64,000 bases of DNA from positions 332,501 to 396,500 of the forward strand of contig CAUYUJ010012614.1 of the NCBI GenBank assembly GCA_963575745.1, given 5' to 3'. Both the position numbers and the translations under genes were made by a program. This document shows positions 31,836 through 43,470 of this stretch, in pieces. The DNA is from Prorocentrum cordatum (taxonomy: Eukaryota; Sar; Dinophyceae; Prorocentrales; Prorocentraceae). Below the pieces are notes generated by a model. The model searched no databases. It saw only the letters and a list, made by a program, of their open reading frames with translations, and was not told the DNA's origin. How positions within the stretch are numbered: the first letter of the stretch is position 1; each line of letters opens with the position of its first letter.

Positions 31836-32308
31836 GCGCGGCTGCGCCTCGCTCGAAGCCCGCGGGGTTGTCCCAACGGCTTGGTCTTGCGCGCCAACGG
31901 CTCGCGGGGTTGTCCCGACAGCCTGGCCCGCGGGGTTGTCCCAACGGCTGCGCGACGTGACCAGTAGAGAACGCGCCTGTGCTGGCCGTGGCGGCGACGG
32001 CGCCGAGGAACATCGACATGCGCGCTCATGCAACAGGAAGGGGAGGAGGTGGCGGGGCGCGGAACAAACAGGGGGGCGAGGATGGGGACAACGTAAGGAG
32101 TGGAAGGGGGGCCCGCGCCAAGGCGACAGGAAATATACGCAGAAGAGACAGCCAGGACGCCTCACCAACCACGAGGACGACGGTGATGTTTTTTTCCAGA
32201 TTCGCCCAGAGGATTCTTATGTGGGGTTTTTCCGTCGGAGTAATTTTTATTGTGGTTAATGTTGTTGATGTTGTTGTTGTTGATGATGTTGATGTTGATG
32301 TTGATGTT
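31836..32308. other. no gene; short CGCGGGGTTGTCCC repeats
   Basis: Three copies of CGCGGGGTTGTCCCAACGGC (or a variant) at ~31861, ~31914 and ~31939. Then purine-rich DNA, then TTG/GAT trinucleotides that lead into the next element copy. Confidence 0.5.
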
Positions 32309-33441
32309 GAGCTCTCATTCTTGAAGAATAATTATTGTTGATCCCCCCCACCGGTGCACATTGTTTTTTCAATTGAAATGCCCCCCCCGGGTCTCGCACC
32401 TAGTTTTTTGTCAAAGAAAGTCTTCCTGCTCAAACTGGCCCCCTGCCCCCCGGACAACAACAACGGCTCCCGCTTGAGACTTCTTCACAATTTAGCCAGG
32501 ACCCCCGCTCCCGCCCGAGACTTACTCGCATTTTATTCAGGAATCACGCTCTCGCTTGGGACTTCCTTACAATCTATTCAGGAATCGCTCTCCCGGCGCT
32601 CTGGAGTCGCGCTAGCGCCCTTACGTTCGACTTTCTTGCAATTTACTCAAGCGCCGCGCTCCCGACACCCAGGCACCCAGGAGTCGCGCTCACGTTGAGG
32701 ATTCCCTCACAGATTACCTAGGATCTCGCTGCCCTTCGTGGCCCCGTTGCAGCTCCTCGTGGCCTCCTCGCTGCCCTGCGTGGCCCCGCTGCAGCCCTTC
32801 GTGGCCCCCTCGCTTTGTTTCGTGGCCCCGTTGCAGCCCTTCGTGGCCCCCTCGCTGCCCTTCGTGGCCCCGTCGCAGCCCTTCGTGGCCCCGTTGCAGC
32901 CCTTCGTGGCCCCCTCGCTGCCCTTCGTGGCCCCGTTGCGGCCCTTCGTGCCCCCCTCGCTGCCCTCCGTGGCTCCATATATGTATGCCCTTCGTGGCCC
33001 CCGCTCGTTCGCGCCTGTGGTTGCCCCATATGCATGCCCTTCGTAGCCCCGCTGTCGCCCTTCTTGGCCCCCTCGCTGCCCTTCGTGGCCCCGTTGCTGC
33101 CCTCAGTGGCCCCGTTCTTGCCCTCCGCGGCCCAATATACGTATGCCCTTCGTGGCCCCCGCTCGTTCGCGCCGGTTTTGGCCCCATGTGCATGCCCTTC
33201 GTGGCCCCGCTGTCGCCGTGTGTGGCCCCCTCACTGTCCTACGTGGCCCAATTGCTACCTTCAGTGGCCCCATCGTTGCCTTCTGTGGCCCCGCATTATC
33301 TGCCTTTCGTGGCCCCCGCTCGTTCGCGCTCTTCGTGGCCCCATACGCATTCCCTTCGTGTCCCCGCTGTCGCCCTTCGTGGCCTACTTCGTGTCCTTCG
33401 TGGCCCTGCTGTCGTTCTCTCTCGCTCTCGCTTTCGCTCGT

Positions 33442-33488
<47 letters not shown>

Positions 33489-33761
33489 ACGTCGTCGTCG
33501 TCGTCCTCGTCGTGGTCGGTCCCTGTCCGTCCCTCTGGGGGTCGGGTCGACGGTCCGCGGCCGCCCCGCCGATCAGCGCTGCCGCTGGCCAGGCCGACGG
33601 TCCGCGGCCGCCCCGCCGCTTGCCGGGGCCCGGCCTGCAGGGAAGAAAGGTATACCCCCCAGAAGGGGTTCGATCGAATACGGAGAGGGCGGGTATCGAG
33701 GGTTTGGGAAATACGCGTTATTGGACACTCGAGCATATAAAGGGCGAACAGTCTTAAACTG
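32309..33761 (+). mobile_element. TTG-bounded repeat family, copy 3
   Basis: The longest copy. The head is CTCTCATTCTTGAAGAATAA then TTATTGTTGATCCCC. Its length comes from an expanded 21-bp repeat (32728-33415, CTTCGTGGCCCCGTTGCAGCC variants) that reads as a heptapeptide in every + frame. Then it matches copy 1 closely: GTC stretch, duplicated GACGGTCCGCGGCCGCCCCG, hairpin, and tail GAGCATATAAAGGGCGAACA with GTCTTAAA. The long Pro/Phe/Ala frames are repeat artefacts. Confidence 0.8.
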
Positions 33762-34008
<247 letters not shown>

Positions 34009-35445
34009 AGAGTTGGCGCAGCGCGCCCCTGAAAAAGTGCTGACGCTCTGACGCTTTTGACGCTCCTGACGCTCTTGACGCTCTGGTGCTCCTGACGCTC
34101 CTGACGCTCCAGGCGTCAGAGCGTCAGGAGCGTCAGGGGAATCAGGGGCGTCAGGGACGTCAGGATCGTCAGAGCGTCAAGACCGCCAGGAGCGTCAAGA
34201 GCGTCAGGGGCGTCAGGAGCGTCAGGGGCGTCAGGAGCGTCAGGGAGCGTCAGGGAGCGTCAGGGAGCGTATGGGGCGCCGGGGGGCGTAAGGAGCGTCA
34301 GGAGCATCAGAGCGTCAGGGGCGTCAGGAGCGTCAGGAGCGTCAGGGGCGTCAGGAGCGTGAGAGCGTCAGGAGCGTCAAGGGCGTCAGGGGCGTCCACC
34401 ACTCCGGCGCCGCCGCTCGAGACGTCCTCACACTTCTGGCGCCGCCGCTGGTGACATCCTCACAATTTCTCTGGCGCCGCCGCTCGAGACATCCTCACAA
34501 TTTCGGCGCCGCCGCTCGAGACATCCTCACAACTCCGGCGCCGCCGCTCGAGACATCCTCACAATTTCGGCGCCGCCGCTCGAGACATCCTCACAACTCC
34601 GGCGCCGCCGCTCGAGACATCCTCACAATCCGGCGCCGCCGCTGAGACATCCTCACAACTCCAGCGCCGCCGCTCGAGAGACATCCTCACAACTCCGGCG
34701 CCGCCGCTCGAGCGTCAGGAGCGTCAAGGACGTCAGGAGCGTCAGGAGCGTCAAGGACGTCAGGAGCGTCAGAGCGCCAGGAGCGTCAGAGCGTCAGAAG
34801 CGTCAGGGGCGTCAGGGGCGTCCACCACTCCGGCGCCGCCTCTCGAGACACCCTCACAACTCCGGCGCCGCCGCTGGAAACATCCTCACAACTCCAGCGC
34901 CGCCGCTCGAGAGACATCCTCACAACTCCGGCGCCGCCGCTCGAGCGTCAGGAGCGTCAAGGACGTCAGGAGCGTCAGGGGCGTCAGGAGCGTCAGGAGC
35001 GTCAGAGCGTCAGGAGCGTCAGAGCGTCAGAAGCGTCAAGGGCGTCAGGGGCGTCCACCACTCCGGCGCCGCCGCTCGAGACACCCTCACAATTCCGGCG
35101 CCGCCGCTGGAAACATCCTCACAACTCCAGCGTCGCCGCTCGAGAGACATCCTCACAACTCCGGCGCCGCCGCTCGAGCGTCAGGAGCGTCAAGGACGTC
35201 AGGAGCGTCAGGGGCGTCAGGAGTGTCAGGAGCGTCAGAGCGTCAGGAGCGTCAGAGCGTCAGGAGCGTCAGGGGCGTCAGGGGCGTCCACAACTCTGGC
35301 GCTGCCGTTCGAGACATCCTCGCAACTCCGGCGCCGCCGCTCGAGTCATCCTCACAACTCCAGCGCCGCCGCTCGAAACGTCCTCACAACTCGGGCGCCG
35401 CCGCTAGAGACATCCTCACAAATCCGGCGCCACCGCTCGAGAGGG
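34009..35445. repeat. GCGTCAGG / GGCGCCGCCGCTCGAG complex, left copy
   Basis: The outer end is AGTTGGCGCAGCG. Then 9-mers of CTGACGCTC, which flip at ~34110 into the opposite strand sense (GAGCGTCAG), then 32-bp units GGCGCCGCCGCTCGAGACAT + CCTCACAACTCC. From ~34818 the two kinds alternate in a 233-bp super-unit (starts at 34818, 35051, 35284). The right copy at 43500-44013 has the same parts in mirrored order. Confidence 0.85.
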
Positions 35446-36217
35446 ATGGGGGGATGGAGGGAGCTGGATGGAAGGAGTGAGGAGGAGAAGAAGGGGGATT
35501 GGGGAGGAGGACGAAGGGTAAGAAACGGATGGGGACACTTTTAGCCCAAACTCTCGATCGACACATTTGGCAAGTTAATTGTGACGCGACTTGTATCAGA
35601 GCAGGTCGTGGGGATGTCCCGTACGACCCGCTCGATTGGCATCCCCGACTCCTCTGCATTCAGAGCACCGCTCGGTGGCCCTCGTCGTTACGGCTGGATT
35701 CGCTTTTAGTTTACACCACATAGCTTTACCCCGGTGGACATAGCTTACACCACGGTGGGCGCGGCCCTTGGCGGGCAATATCTGGTCCTATTGGCTGACA
35801 TCGGGTGCTATTTACTGCCGACGGCTCCCGGCGGCTACACTCGGCTAATATGCGAGACTGCAAGCTCACATCAGAACTACCCGAGTGTTAAACCCAAGGT
35901 GAAGAGGGGGCAGAAATAAGGAGCATCCTCACCTATCCTCATCTTCTTCCTCCGGTTTTCCTGCTCACGCCATTCCCTATCCCGTTACTCATTATTCTCA
36001 TGCTGCTTTACGTGTTCCACCTAGCCCTCCTCGTCCTTTCCCCTGCTGCTTTTCATCATCGCCCTTTTCGGATATTCCTCCTCGTGCTGCTCCTCGTCCT
36101 CACCTCCTCGGTATAATTATCCTCGTCCTTCCCTCCTCTTGCTTCTCATGCTGTCTTCCGCATCTCTTCACACCCCTATCGTTTTACTCGTGTTGCTCTT
36201 TTCCCTTTGTCTCCTAC
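35446..36217. other. no supported gene; region upstream of a 411-codon frame
   Basis: Ordinary-complexity DNA with a small TAGCTT.ACACCACGGTGG-type duplication (~35710-35760) and a pyrimidine-rich end. I see no gene or RNA. Confidence 0.4.
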
Positions 36218-37453
36218 TTGTCCTCCTCTCTGAAGCAGTGGCTCAAAAGGAATCGCTCTCGGTGCGAGGGCGCTGCAGATTGTCCGCGTTACACCACGTG
36301 CCGTGCCGAGGACGGACGCCCCGCATGTTCAGAGCACGGCAGGGTGTCAGGACGGGGCCGATGGGACCGCCAGGCTGAGGCCCCAGCGTCTGCCCCCCGA
36401 GCGTCCCCACCAGAACCAACAGGTCCGCCAGCGGGCGTGGAAGCCACGTCGGATTCGGATTGTTCCGATGTTGACAGCGAGCAAGACCAGGAACATGATG
36501 AGGACACCCGGGGGCCTACGTCATGGACGGGCATATCCTACCAAGGAGACGGCAGTGATAAGTATTTGGCAGGAACGGACGTGATGTCCGAAAACCTTAG
36601 CAACGCTTCTGACCAGATCGCTGTCCGCATGGGCTTCACCAACAAGCCTTTGTTCGGCGCGTTCTTCTACTTCTACTGCCTGTTAGCCGTGGTCCAGCCG
36701 GACGCGTTGGCCCCAAAGGAAGCCCGGGATCGCGTGGAGTTTGGGCTAGAGTACGCCCCGTCGCTGCATCGAGCTACTGAGTCGCACGCGCCCTTGTTAG
36801 GTAGGCAGCCTCGCCTGGACGCGGCGCTCAGGTCGCACGCGCGTTTTGCGGTCAGCATCTATCGACGCATTTTCCGTTCGGCGCCAGCTGGGGCTCGCTT
36901 GGCTCCGCGGCCGGCGTGCGATTGCACGCTTCGATGCACGGGGACTGCCAAATTCATCGAGGATACGGCGACGCGGGATCCCGGCGCTGCTCTTCGGCAT
37001 TTCTGCGACGGTGTCACACGGGCCACGAGCGAGGCGGTTGCTGATGTTCTCCGCGCATCTGCCCTCAGCAAATTGCATCTGATGTCGTCTGTCACTGGGT
37101 GGTTCGACGGGCGCGACGGCAGGCGGCGCACGTACCCACGCAGCGTCGGCTTTCCGATTGTTTGCACTTCCTGGATCATGGACCACCTGTTGCGCGCTCT
37201 GCCGAGATGGACAACTTCCTGCCTCGTCATCGGGGGCCGGCTGAGCAGTTTAATCAGAGTCGCGAAGATGGCGCGGGCTGGCGAGGACGACCCCGGGCCG
37301 GCGAAGCAGGCCTTCGCAGTGACGGAAGCGCTCAGGCTCAGTTTGCTCACGCTGGACTTACTGGGCCGCCCCACCGCGTCACCGTCGCTGCCGTTTGCGC
37401 CCAGGGTGCGCTGCTACCCGCTGAAGTTCATGCTCTCGGACGTCTTATTGTAA
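36218..37453 (+). CDS. unrecognised 411-residue protein inside the 10 kb block
   Basis: A single open frame of protein-like composition. The N-terminus is basic with Cys residues (CEGAADCPRYTTC...C), then comes a Pro-rich and a Ser/Asp-rich acidic stretch (~residues 68-95). A compact, more conserved-looking part follows (~110-400) with a short hydrophobic patch (FGAFFYFYCLLAVV) and a C-x-C...C pair (CDCTLRC). No membrane protein or enzyme motif is certain. Its place inside a block with mirrored ends suggests transposon cargo or a second transposon protein. The first codon may not be the true start. Confidence 0.5.
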   Translation: MSSSLKQWLKRNRSRCEGAADCPRYTTCRAEDGRPACSEHGRVSGRGRWDRQAEAPASAPRASPPEPTGPPAGVEATSDSDCSDVDSEQDQEHDEDTRGPTSWTGISYQGDGSDKYLAGTDVMSENLSNASDQIAVRMGFTNKPLFGAFFYFYCLLAVVQPDALAPKEARDRVEFGLEYAPSLHRATESHAPLLGRQPRLDAALRSHARFAVSIYRRIFRSAPAGARLAPRPACDCTLRCTGTAKFIEDTATRDPGAALRHFCDGVTRATSEAVADVLRASALSKLHLMSSVTGWFDGRDGRRRTYPRSVGFPIVCTSWIMDHLLRALPRWTTSCLVIGGRLSSLIRVAKMARAGEDDPGPAKQAFAVTEALRLSLLTLDLLGRPTASPSLPFAPRVRCYPLKFMLSDVLL

Positions 37454-38181
37454 ATCGGGCGCGCCGCGCGCAGCCGCGCGGGCAGGCCCGCCGACGACGG
37501 CGACGACGGCCGCATCAGGGGGCGAAGCCCGCCGGTGAGATGCCGCTGCCCCGAATGCGCGCTTCTCTTCCGCATCCGGTGCGAGTGCCTCTTCGCGGGG
37601 CCAGCCCCGCGGGCGGTCCTCGCCGCGGCCCAGGGCATGCCCGACGGTCCCCCCTTGCCGCGGAGACGGCGCCGCCGAAGCTCCAGCAGCTCAACGAGTG
37701 CATCAATTAACGCTTCGGCAGCTCCCTCTGCTTGCATCGAGCGGCCATCGGCCAATCCCGCCGCCGCGACCGGGCTGCGGGCCCCAGGCCCCCGGGGCGG
37801 GCGACGCGACCGTAGCGGCGCCAACGGTGCTATGGCGGCGCTCTGCACATCGCCGACAATCCCGTTAGCGGATCGCCGCTACCGGGCGCGAAGCAAGGCG
37901 GATCGCATGGTGCAAGCCGCTTAGCGGAGCGGCGCTCCGTTAATGGGGGCGAAGCAACCTGGGTCGCGTCGTTCGAGGCTGACTGGCGCGGGGGCGCTCC
38001 GCTAACGGGGGCGAAGCAATATGGGTCGCATCTTCGGAGGCCAGCGAGCGCGGCGGTGCTCCGCAAAGGAAAGCCCAGGAGCACGCAGCATTGTTTCGTG
38101 GACTTCTTGAAGATTCCCCAGGGTCGAGGGCCGGGGGCCGCGAGGGTCCGGTGAACGCGCCTGTTCGCGCCTCTGGGCGCG
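37454..38181. other. spacer or intron with a 61-bp repeat
   Basis: GC-rich sequence. Three copies of a ~61-bp unit (GCGAAGCAA at 37888, 37949 and 38011, each beside GGATCGCAT or GGGTCGC.TC) end at ~38065. Frames here are Arg/Ala/Pro-rich on both strands and not convincing. Confidence 0.45.
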
Positions 38182-38450
38182 GTGGCGGATGTTTCACAGC
38201 GCCCGCCTTGCACGTGGCGGTTGTTCCTGACGCACGCGCGGTCCAAATCTAAGGTGCCGCCAGATGCGCTCGCGGACTACGAGTGGAGGTCGAGGTGCCG
38301 CGCGCTCGCAGAGGCCGCGATGCCGGCCGAGGCAGCGCTCATGACCAACATGTTCGCTGGCTGGCGCAGCGCGGCCTCCGCCGCCGCGGCTTGGAAAAAG
38401 GCCCACTTGGAAGGATTTTGCGCGGGGGGCGCGGCGCGGGGCCTGCCCGG
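38182..38450 (+). CDS. TE-like gene, part 1
   Basis: Protein-like frame: a basic start, then a helical Ala/Trp-rich segment (ALADYEWRSRCRALAEAAMP..., GWRSAASAAAAWKKAHLEGF). After ~38450 the frame turns into Arg-rich noise, while better sequence appears in another frame. Function unknown. Confidence 0.4.
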
Positions 38451-38499
38451 GCGCGGCCGCTGCCGCCGCCGCCGGACCCGCCCGCGGGCCAAGCCGCTC

Positions 38500-39280
38500 G
38501 GCCGAAGCGGGGGTCGAGAGCACCGGCGCACCCGCGCAGAACGCGGGCGCCTCGGGCGACCCTGGCAGAGCTCGGCCCGCTCGACACACCCGCGCTGGAC
38601 GCTGCGCTGGCCCGGCGGGGCTCCGCCCGCTCAGGCGCTGACGCGCGGGCAGACAAACGGGCGCGCCTGGCGCTGCGCTTGCGCGCGGGGCACGCGCAGG
38701 GCACGCTGGCCCGACTGCTCCAATGTGGACTTGTCAGCGGCGACGGCGGCCCGGCCGAGACGCGGGCCCCGCGGGCAGGGCTCGCTGGCAAACTTCGGGG
38801 CGAGGAGGTGGTCGTCCTCGACGCCTTCGCGCGCCGCGGCCGTCTTCGGTGCGACGTGGCACCCGTAGTCCAAGGCTCTGGGAAGGGCGCCGCTGGCGGC
38901 GCGCACGTGCTCAAGACGGGTTTGCGGCGTGGTTTGACCACGCGTGCTGGCTCTGATCTCGCGGACGCGCTCGGTGGCGCTGCGCGCCGATCGTCCGCGG
39001 GGCCCCCTGGATGGCGCGCGCGCCCGAGAGCGCGCGCGACCCCTGCGGCGCCCGGCCTCGCGCTCTCGTGGAATACGCGCAGATGTTGCAGTCCTTCCGC
39101 CACGCCCTCGCCGGCGCGAACGCCGCGGCGCCCGCGCGCCAGCGGCCCGCGGCGCCGGCCCTCGTGATCCCGGAATCCGCAGACGATCACGCCCGGCAAT
39201 TCCGGCACAGGGTCGCGCGCCAGCAGGGGGAAGCCGCGCTGCAGCCGAGCGAGGAATGCAGGCGCGGGAGCTACGTTTGA
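38500..39280 (+). CDS. TE-like gene, part 2 (two frames)
   Basis: Coding-like sequence continues in one frame to ~38900 (LAELGPLDTPALDAALARRG, LRGEEVVVLDAFARRGRL) and in a second frame at 39065-39277 (LVEYAQMLQSFRHALAG, ALVIPESADDHARQFRHRVA). The switches may be introns or indels; GC content is too high to place splice sites by eye. Confidence 0.35.
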
Positions 39281-39410
39281 GACTTCCGGTGGCCGGCGCA
39301 GCTGGATCGCCAGGGGTGGGCATGCTTCACGCGCAGGGCTGTCCGCGAGTTGCCCGCAGGCGTCGCGCAGCGGGCGCGGCGACGACGTCGGGCATCCACG
39401 CTATTTCCCA

Positions 39411-40220
39411 GTGACCGAAACGGACGTGGTGCGCGTCGCCCTTGACGCGATCGTCATCCGCGGCAACGCGGCGGAGGGCGGGCAGAAGGAGGGCCGCTGT
39501 TACGTGACTGGGAGGTTCCTGGCGAGATTCCTCTCCTGCCTGAATGACACGCTGAACTTCCGCGAATGCCGTCGGCAGCTGATCGGGGAGTACGTCGCCG
39601 CCGCGCGCGGCGCGGAGGCGGGCTTGAGCGATGGCGACGCGCGGGCCGCCCTCTTCAACATCGCTTTCGCCCTTCCCAGGCGCAAGATGTTGGGCGCGAT
39701 CGCCCTGCGCGCCTTCTCCGCCCCGATTTCGCGGAGAGTGTCTGAGATGCGGCGCCTGCAGAGTCCCCGCAACGGCTCCGGGCTGCGCGTGGGCGGCAAT
39801 TTCAAGCCGGCGAAGAAGATTTGGAGAGGTGCCGGCAAGGCCCGCCAGAAGCCCTTCATTTGCGTGCTCGGCATCTGCGGGGCGGACGGATCGCCCCCGC
39901 TGCCTGTCGCCCCCGTCCGCGGGGAGGCCTCGGTGGACATCGAGCGCGCGCTGCAGCCTCGGCTCGCGGACATCGTCTCCGCTCGCCAGGCCGCCGGCAT
40001 GTCCTTGGAGGACGCGTGCCCTGCGTTCGTCAGCACCGACTCCTACAACAAGCACTTGAAGAAGTACGCCGACGCGGTGGACGAGGCGTGCCAGCTTGCC
40101 CGGGTGCGGACGGCTGGCGCTACTCCGCGCGGCCCAGTCGCCGCGCGCGGCATAGTCGCGCCGTCCGTCGGCGTGCTCGTGGCGGGCGAGACGACGTCCT
40201 CAGCTCGAGGAGGCGCGTGA
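39411..40220 (+). CDS. TE-like gene, part 3: transposase-like fragment
   Basis: A clean 269-codon frame. After a helical N-terminal part, it has a hydrophobic strand-like piece followed by acidic and aromatic residues (KPFICVLGICGADGSPP, then FVSTDSYNKHLKKY). This resembles the order strand-Asp ... Asp-x-Tyr in DDE/RNase H-fold transposases, but I cannot match a named family. The C-terminal 50 residues are low-complexity and may be intronic. Confidence 0.4.
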   Translation: MTETDVVRVALDAIVIRGNAAEGGQKEGRCYVTGRFLARFLSCLNDTLNFRECRRQLIGEYVAAARGAEAGLSDGDARAALFNIAFALPRRKMLGAIALRAFSAPISRRVSEMRRLQSPRNGSGLRVGGNFKPAKKIWRGAGKARQKPFICVLGICGADGSPPLPVAPVRGEASVDIERALQPRLADIVSARQAAGMSLEDACPAFVSTDSYNKHLKKYADAVDEACQLARVRTAGATPRGPVAARGIVAPSVGVLVAGETTSSARGGA

Positions 40221-40867
40221 ACCCGCAGGCGAAGGACAGTTCGGATCCAGTTGGCTTCGCCGCGTCCGCCGCCCCTGGATCTCGGCTGGCCCATCGAACT
40301 GCCGGGTGCCAGAGCCCAGCCAGCACCGGTTGATTTGTTCGGTTTCCCCCGCAGGGGCGACGGGGCATGACGCGAAGAGGGGCGCGCCCGCGCGCCTTGA
40401 CGGGCGCGGAGAGCGACGGCCCCGGCGGATTTCTGTCACGACCGCGCTGATCTGATCGGCCGGCTGAACGCGCCCCGCGGCCCACCCGAGGACGAGCCGC
40501 AAGGCGCGCCCCCCTCGCCGGCGCGTGGAGAGCGCGGGCGCGACCTCCTGCGGACCGCCGCGGCTCAGTCTGCCGCGTCATTCCAGGACGCGCTCGCGAA
40601 GGATCCGGACGGCGCGCGCGACTTGCGCGCGTTTCTCTCGTCGCCAGGGGATCTCCGCGCGAAAGGCGTCTGGAAGAGCGCGTTCGGCGCGCGGCCGCCG
40701 CGCCCCGTGCTCGCGCGGGTTGCGCGTCGAGCAGGGGCCCAGCTCGACGCCGCGCTCGGGTGGCATCTCGCGGCCTTCGGCCCGCCCCGCCGCCGCTCTC
40801 GGGTCGCGCGCGAGACCCTCCTAGAGCACGCGGGAAATGTTTCGGGGGCCTTCTCGGGGGCACCATG

Positions 40868-41281
40868 GCAGCTTTCCGGGAGATGCTGGAAATCTCGCTA
40901 GAGCGATTGACCACGCGCCACGTCGCGCCCTGGGGCGCGGCGGCGGATAATTCCAGGAGCCGCGCGGCCTTCAGGCGGGAAGTTAAGCGAGTGCGACGGT
41001 GGCGCAGCAGCCCCGAGCGCCTGGCGCGCCGCCGCCGCGGCATCCTGAGAGTCGGCCCAGCCTGTGCCCGGGAGGTGCGCGGCCGCAGATGCGTCTTCAA
41101 GTCGAAGCTGCGGCGGCATTACAGCCGCCTTCTCAAGTCGCGACACTTGTGCGGCTTGCTTGCGTGGCAAGAGTGCGCTGAGGGCTTGCGGGCCGCCGGC
41201 GTGGGCCCTCGATCCGGCGCCGTCTCAGTCGAACAGTCTTGGGCCATCATTGCTTCGCACTGGCCATCCGAAACTAAGACC
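40868..41281 (+). CDS. TE-like gene, part 4
   Basis: A frame beginning MAAFREMLEISLERLTTRHV (upstream sequence in the frame is Arg/Pro-rich). It is basic and helical with Cys/His pieces (SRHLCGLLAWQEC) and ends SVEQSWAIIASHWPSETKT at a GT donor after 41281. The E-x2-W late in the protein recalls the last catalytic Glu of DDE transposases; this is speculative. Spliced to 41379 it stays in frame. Confidence 0.5.
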
Positions 41282-41378
41282 GTAGGAGAGAAAGTTTGCA
41301 AGTTTTTTCGCAGACTGTAGACTTGACATTCCTACGGTTTTGCACATGCACTGACACAGTTCTGCGTTGCCCGCGCAG
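41282..41378 (+). other. 97-nt GT-AG intron
   Basis: It starts GTAGGAGAG and ends TTGCCCGCGCAG. Removal keeps the frame (phase 0, between ...SETKT and VDDDIMYF...). Reading through would give a stop at 41318. Confidence 0.65.
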
Positions 41379-41492
41379 GTCGACGATGACATCATGTATT
41401 TCCAGAAAAGCGAACTTGCCCGTCTCATGATCGAGCCCGAGACAGCTCTGCGGCTGGGCAGCAGGTCGGCGCAATGCCATTTTCATTCGTAG
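41379..41492 (+). CDS. TE-like gene, last exon
   Basis: Reads VDDDIMYFQKSELARLMIEP then ETALRLGSRSAQCHFHS and TAG at 41490-41492. Low repeat content, and an intact frame from the acceptor to the stop. Confidence 0.55.
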   Translation, partial: VDDDIMYFQKSELARLMIEPETALRLGSRSAQCHFHS

Positions 41493-43470
41493 CAGGGGCG
41501 ACGGCGACACTGCCCTGCCTCCCGTGGTTGGGCCAGCCGCTAATTATTGCATTGCCGTCGGCCCATCCCACCACCGCGCTTGGGTTCGTGGTCATGGGCT
41601 TTTTGGATTTTCGTCGAGATGTCGCGGGAGACCTCTCGAAAACATCTTGGAGGCAGTCGCGATGTATTTTGGGGGTCGTCCCGAGGCTTCCAGGGTAGCT
41701 CGGGGGCTCCTCGCGGGGGTGGGAGGGGGGGGGTTCTTGAGTGGGGGGCTCTGGGGGCCTCCCAGTGGCATGTTGGGGCGGCAGGCTCGAGCTGTTGGTT
41801 CGGGCTCAACCCCGGGAAGCACGCGACAAGGACTAAAGCTTGGGGCATTAGGCAGGGGACCTGGGGGCATTCCAACTTGAGCCTCAGAGCGCGGTGGCGG
41901 ATTCAACCACCCTGTTCGTCTTCCTCTCCTCCACTCCTCCTCGCCCATCGGCCGCCGCGTCAGCGATCTACGTGCCAGTCTATGGAAAACGCACCCGTCA
42001 TCTGAAGTTTGCCAAGACCCCCCCTATCGACTTCCTTCTCCCCCTCGTTCTGCCGCCCGCGCTCGGGGAGAGCAGGATGGGGCAGGGGTGCAAAGGCGAT
42101 GAGGGAGAGGAGAAACACGAGAAGGAACGTGTGGAGGAGGAATATGCCTCGCGCGGGCAGGCGATATCGCGTTGCGTCTTCCCCACCTCGGCGTGTTGGA
42201 GGTCCTTTTGGTTTGCCCGTTTCTGGCGGCCCTGGGGCCCGACGACGGCCCCCTAGTGGCCGAAATCTTGCCGGAAACGTCGTCGTCGTTTCCGCCGCTG
42301 CCGCCGCCGCTTCCGCCGTCGTCGTCGTCGTCGCCCAATCATCGTCGTCGTCGCCGTCGCTCCCATCGCCGTCGCTGCCGTCGCTGCCGCCGTCGTCCAC
42401 CGTCGTCGTCCGTCGCCGTCGATCGTCGTCGTCGCGGCGTTCGGTTTTCGGCCCCTGGGAGCCCCTTTCGGGCCCCAGTGCCCTCGGAATCAGATCTGGC
42501 ATGCAAAATTGACACGAGGGAAACCCCCGGGGATGACGCCGTCGTCGGCGTCGTCGTCGTCTTCGTCTTCGTCCTCGTTCGTCCTCGTCCGTCGTCGTCG
42601 TCGTCGTCGTCCGTCGTTGTCGCGGGCCGTCCTTGTCCTCGTCGTCGCCGTCGTCCGTCCATCGTCGACTTCGTCGTCGTCGATCGTCGTCGGAGGTTTT
42701 TTTGGTTTTCGAGGGTATTCGGAAGTCTTTGGCGGTCATAGGAAGTCTTCGAAGGTTCTCGGAAGCTTTCGGAAGTTCCGTCGAAAGTTCTCGAATCCTC
42801 GAGGGCTCTCGGAGATCCTTGGAGGCCCCCGGGAGCCTTCGGAGGTCCTCAGAGGTCCTCGTCGGCGCCGCCGCCGCCGAAGACGTCGCTGCCGCCGCCG
42901 CCGCCGCCGTCGTCGTCGTCGTAATATGTCGTCGATTTTTCGTCGATCCCTGACCTTCAAGGATTTTTGCTCGTTTCAGGCCTGTGGGGGCCGCTTTCGG
43001 GGCACGGGGCCGTCAAAAACGGATCCAGGACGAAACACTACCCCGGGTTGTCGTCGTCGTCGTCGTCGTCACGCAACTCCTCCCCGTCCTCCCCTTCCGT
43101 CAAGTTTCGAGGGTCGAGACTTGTCCAAATCTTTCGCCCCCCCTTTCCGCGCCCTGGGACGCCCTCGCCGCCGCGGCTGGAGAGCGCCTCTAGTCTGGCC
43201 AGAGCGCGCCCTTCGAAAGGTCCACGGGCCGACTTTCCAGGGAGGCTCGAGGCTCAAGGCTCGAGGTCCGGAAGTCGAGGATCGACATTTCTCGTCGTCA
43301 TCGGCCCCCGGAGGCCGTTCCCTGGCCCGGGGTCAGCTGCGGTGGAGGAACAAGCGGTCGCAAGAGGAGCCTCGGCCACAGGAGACCTTCCACAATAAGC
43401 TCGGCCCTGAAACCCGGGGATTCCCGTCGATCTGTAGCGTGGGAGCTTTGGCTTCTCACTGCAAAATGAC
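41493..43470. other. intergenic repeats inside the 10 kb block
   Basis: CTTGGGG-type words (41600-41880), interrupted GTC arrays (42279-42440, 42540-42700, 42860-42930, 43050-43072), GAAGTTCTCGGAAG-like degenerate units (42715-42850) and one copy of the dispersed GATCCAGGA block (42981-43050). No gene seen. Confidence 0.6.

Noticed and set aside
32815-33762. Pro/Phe/Val/Ala heptapeptide repeat proteins
   Set aside because: The 21-bp repeat is in frame with itself in every frame and lies inside a non-coding element copy.
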